From assembly GCA_002725175.2 (NCBI GenBank), contig PBQX02000117.1, positions 1 to 15,401 of the forward strand: a stretch of DNA of 15,401 nt, given 5' to 3'. Positions within the stretch are counted from its first letter, which is position 1; the number at the start of each line of letters is the position of its first letter. This DNA comes from CACKLF01 sp002725175. GTDB lineage: Bacteria > Pseudomonadota > Alphaproteobacteria > Rhodobacterales > Rhodobacteraceae. The notes under the pieces were generated by a model, which saw nothing but the letters and a program-made list of their open reading frames with translations, had not been told where the DNA came from and searched no databases. This document shows, one piece after another, positions 12,966 through 15,401 of the stretch. The translations under genes were made by a program, and so were the position numbers.

Positions 12966-15401
12966 ATGGATCCAGATAACAAGGTTGATTATAAGGAAAC
13001 ATTGTTTCTTCCTAAAACTGACTTTCCGATGAGGGCTGGGCTTCCAGCAAGAGAACCGCAATGGCTGGACCGTTGGGAAAAATTAAAAATCTATTCCAAA
13101 TTAAGGGNAAAAGTAGGGGATCGTGAAAAGTTTATACTACATGATGGCCCTCCTTACGCAAATGGCAACCTTCATATAGGACATGCTCTGAACAAAATTT
13201 TGAAGGATATTGTTACTAGAAGCCAGCAGATGCTTGGAAAAGATGCNAGCTATATACCGGGCTGGGACTGCCATGGCCTACCAATTGAGTGGAAGATCGA
13301 GGAGCGGTATAGATCTTCTGGAAAGAGTAAGGATGAAATTTCAACAATTGAGCTTAGGAAAGAGTGTCGAAAATTTGCAAGCGAGTGGGTNCAAATTCAG
13401 AAAGATGAATTTAAAAGGNTAGGGGTAATTGGGGATTGGGAAAATCCTTATTTGACCATGGATTATTATTCAGAAGCTATAATAGCTGAAGAATTTATGA
13501 AATTCATAACNAACGGTTCTCTATATCAGGGTTCCAAGCCGGTAATGTGGTCGCCAGTAGAAAAGACTGCTTTGGCTGAAGCCGAAGTGGAATACCATGA
13601 TATAAAAAGTTATATGATTTGGGTAAAATTTAAGACTAATATNGATGAGTTTATGGGTGCTAGTATAGTAATTTGGACTACGACNCCATGGACTATACCT
13701 TCGAATAAAGCCGTGGCCTATGGGAAAAACATTTCTTACGGNCTATATGAAGTTTTGTCTGTTGAAGATGAAAGCCTCTTAAAACCCGGAGANAAAATAN
13801 TAATAGCTGATGANCTATATGATTATAACCTAAAAAATGGAAAAGNAACTGAGCTATTAAGATTGAAGTCAATTAATAATGAAACTTTATCAAAGATTTC
13901 ANTGGANCATCCTCTNCGAAACTTACCTGGTTCTNACGGTTATTGGAATTATGAGGTGCCAATGGTTGAGGCAGATTTTGTAACTACAGACTCTGGAACT
14001 GGCTTTGTGCACATGGCCCCCAGCCATGGACTTGACGATTATGAAGTTTTTGTAAAATTAGGTTGGACTGAAAAGATGACTAATAATGTCACAGAAGATA
14101 GTAGTTTTGCTGACCATGTTCCAGTCTTTCGTTCAATGAGAATTATTAATGACAAGGGCAAGGACGGTGAGGCAAATAAAGAAATAATAAATAGATTAAT
14201 TGAGAATGGAAACTTAATGTCATCGGGCAGATTTGTTCACAGTTATCCACATAGCTGGAGATCTAAATCCCCAATTATTTTTAGAAATACATCTCAATGG
14301 TTTGTAAATATAGATAAGAAGCTTGATGATAATATGTATGAACAAGGGAATACTATTAGGGAAAGGGCACTAAACTCTATCGAAAAGTTGGTGACATGGA
14401 CTCCAAATACAGGGAAAAATCGACTATTTTCTATGATAAAGGAGAGACCAGATTGGGTTTTGTCCCGCCAGAGGGTATGGGGTGTCCCTTTGACTTGCTT
14501 CGTAAGAAAAAGTGAAGATGGTAGCTTAACTGTACTTCAGGATAAGCAAGTAAATGAAAGTATCATTAAAGCATTCAAAGAAGAGGGAGCTGACTGCTGG
14601 TTTGATGACGAGGCTAAGGAAAGGTTTTTAGGGGCAAAATATGATCATAATGAGTGGCAAAAAGTAAATGATATTTTGGATGTTTGGTTCGATAGTGGTT
14701 CAACGCATGCATTTGTTTTAAGAGACCGTGACGATAGTACGTGGCCAGCTGACCTTTATCTTGAAGGGACTGATCAGCATAGAGGATGGTTTCATTCATC
14801 AATGCTTCAAAGTTGTGGTACTAAGGGGCAGGCTCCATACAAGGGGGTTTTAACGCACGGATTTACCTTAGATGAAAAAGGTATGAAAATGTCAAAATCT
14901 CAAAATAATATTACCAGCCCGGAAAAGGTAATAAAGCAGTATGGTGCCGATATACTGAGATTATGGGTAGCACAGTCTGATTACTCTGTAGATCAACGGA
15001 TTGGGCAAGAAATCCTAAAGGGTGTATCTGATAGTTATCGAAAGCTTAGAAATACACTTCGATTTATCTTAGGTAATCTAGATGGGTTTAATGAAAAAGA
15101 AATAGTAAAATATGATCAATTGCCAGAAATCGAACAGTGGGTGCTAAATCGGATAATTGTTTTAGATAAAAGAATTAGAGCTGGTTATGAGGGGTATGCT
15201 TTTCAGTCTGTTGCCCAGCAAATTTTTCAATTTTGCTCATCAGACCTATCTGCTTTTTATTTTGATATTAGGAAAGATGCACTATATTGCAGTGCTCCAG
15301 AGGATAAAATTCGACGGTCATCTAGAACAGTGCTAGACATATTATTTTATTATATTTCCTCTTGGATAGCTCCCATATTGGTCTTCACAGCTGAGGAAGT
15401 A
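12966..15401 (+). CDS. ileS: Isoleucyl-tRNA synthetase, 3' end beyond window
   Basis: Charges tRNA-Ile with isoleucine in the cytoplasm and edits misactivated valine. The frame is open for 812 codons from the ATG at 12966 to the window edge, so roughly the last 100-150 residues of a family near 930-960 are missing, including the end of the anticodon-binding part. The sequence begins MDPDNKVDYKETLFLP. DGPPYANGNLHIGHALNK has the HIGH motif at 70-73. The editing domain CP1 starts near WTTTPWTIPSNKAV (237-250). VLSRQRVWGVP, VWFDSGSTHA, GTDQHRGWFHSSML and KMSKS at 641-645 complete the catalytic core. AGAGGG at 12955-12960 is the ribosome-binding site, with a five-base spacing to the ATG. About a dozen and a half N bases are mostly at third codon positions, and none creates a definite stop. 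Confidence 0.97.
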   Translation, partial: MDPDNKVDYKETLFLPKTDFPMRAGLPAREPQWLDRWEKLKIYSKLRXKVGDREKFILHDGPPYANGNLHIGHALNKILKDIVTRSQQMLGKDXSYIPGWDCHGLPIEWKIEERYRSSGKSKDEISTIELRKECRKFASEWXQIQKDEFKRXGVIGDWENPYLTMDYYSEAIIAEEFMKFIXNGSLYQGSKPVMWSPVEKTALAEAEVEYHDIKSYMIWVKFKTNXDEFMGASIVIWTTXPWTIPSNKAVAYGKNISYXLYEVLSVEDESLLKPGXKIXIADXLYDYNLKNGKXTELLRLKSINNETLSKISXXHPXRNLPGSXGYWNYEVPMVEADFVTTDSGTGFVHMAPSHGLDDYEVFVKLGWTEKMTNNVTEDSSFADHVPVFRSMRIINDKGKDGEANKEIINRLIENGNLMSSGRFVHSYPHSWRSKSPIIFRNTSQWFVNIDKKLDDNMYEQGNTIRERALNSIEKLVTWTPNTGKNRLFSMIKERPDWVLSRQRVWGVPLTCFVRKSEDGSLTVLQDKQVNESIIKAFKEEGADCWFDDEAKERFLGAKYDHNEWQKVNDILDVWFDSGSTHAFVLRDRDDSTWPADLYLEGTDQHRGWFHSSMLQSCGTKGQAPYKGVLTHGFTLDEKGMKMSKSQNNITSPEKVIKQYGADILRLWVAQSDYSVDQRIGQEILKGVSDSYRKLRNTLRFILGNLDGFNEKEIVKYDQLPEIEQWVLNRIIVLDKRIRAGYEGYAFQSVAQQIFQFCSSDLSAFYFDIRKDALYCSAPEDKIRRSSRTVLDILFYYISSWIAPILVFTAEEV

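Noticed and set aside
13210..13422. 70-codon plus-strand frame inside ileS
   Set aside because: It is a shifted frame of the clearly conserved ileS coding sequence, and its product has no recognisable features.
1..15401. Mobile element, phage, CRISPR, toxin-antitoxin or novel defence system
   Set aside because: Apart from one short partial frame at the left edge, every gene-length frame is a recognised core gene or its antisense or shifted shadow. The spacers are too short to hold extra genes, and I saw no terminal repeats or array-like repeats.

Overview
The window is ordinary core-genome chromosome from a low-GC (mid-30s percent by eye), compact bacterium, most likely a free-living marine-type alphaproteobacterium. 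That assignment is inferred from gene order and protein type. The run aroA-cmk-rpsA-ihfB-lapA-like-trpF-trpB is an alphaproteobacterial arrangement, metK-trmB are adjacent, the EPSP synthase is of the class II (CP4-like) type, and L25 is the long CTC form with an acidic tail. Spacers are mostly 1-80 bases, which suggests a streamlined genome. The many N positions preserve every reading frame and fall mostly at third codon positions, so the record looks like a population consensus.

Left part (1-8621). The start of an unidentified minus-strand gene is cut by the edge. A long plus-strand run follows: metK (SAM synthesis), trmB (tRNA m7G46 methylation), aroA (shikimate pathway), cmk (CMP kinase), rpsA (six-domain ribosomal protein S1), ihfB (integration host factor beta), a small two-helix membrane protein of the LapA/DUF1049 type, trpF and trpB. 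aroA supplies chorismate precursors, and trpF/trpB act late in tryptophan synthesis.

Middle (8616-10777). A minus-strand block reads trpA, rplY, pth. Its pth end overlaps the end of trpB by six bases, and the palindrome TCATGA carries both stop codons. Flipping only this block would give trpF-trpB-trpA-rplY-pth-ychF, all on the plus strand. That would restore both the trpBA pair and the common rplY-pth-ychF group, so a single local inversion of about 2.2 kb is the simplest explanation.

Right part (10895-15401). ychF (plus) converges on truA (minus) with only five bases between the stops. After a 176-base divergent spacer with a promoter-like, dyad-containing sequence, ileS (plus) begins and runs off the right edge with about 812 codons present.

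I found no tRNA, rRNA, CRISPR array, insertion sequence, phage gene or defence system. The genes serve translation (rpsA, rplY, pth, trmB, truA, ileS, ychF), one-carbon and amino-acid metabolism (metK, aroA, trpF/B/A), nucleotide metabolism (cmk) and nucleoid structure (ihfB). The most interesting signals are the inferred inversion, the shared-stop junction, the rpsA leader hairpin and the dyad upstream of ileS. I do not see an undescribed system here.
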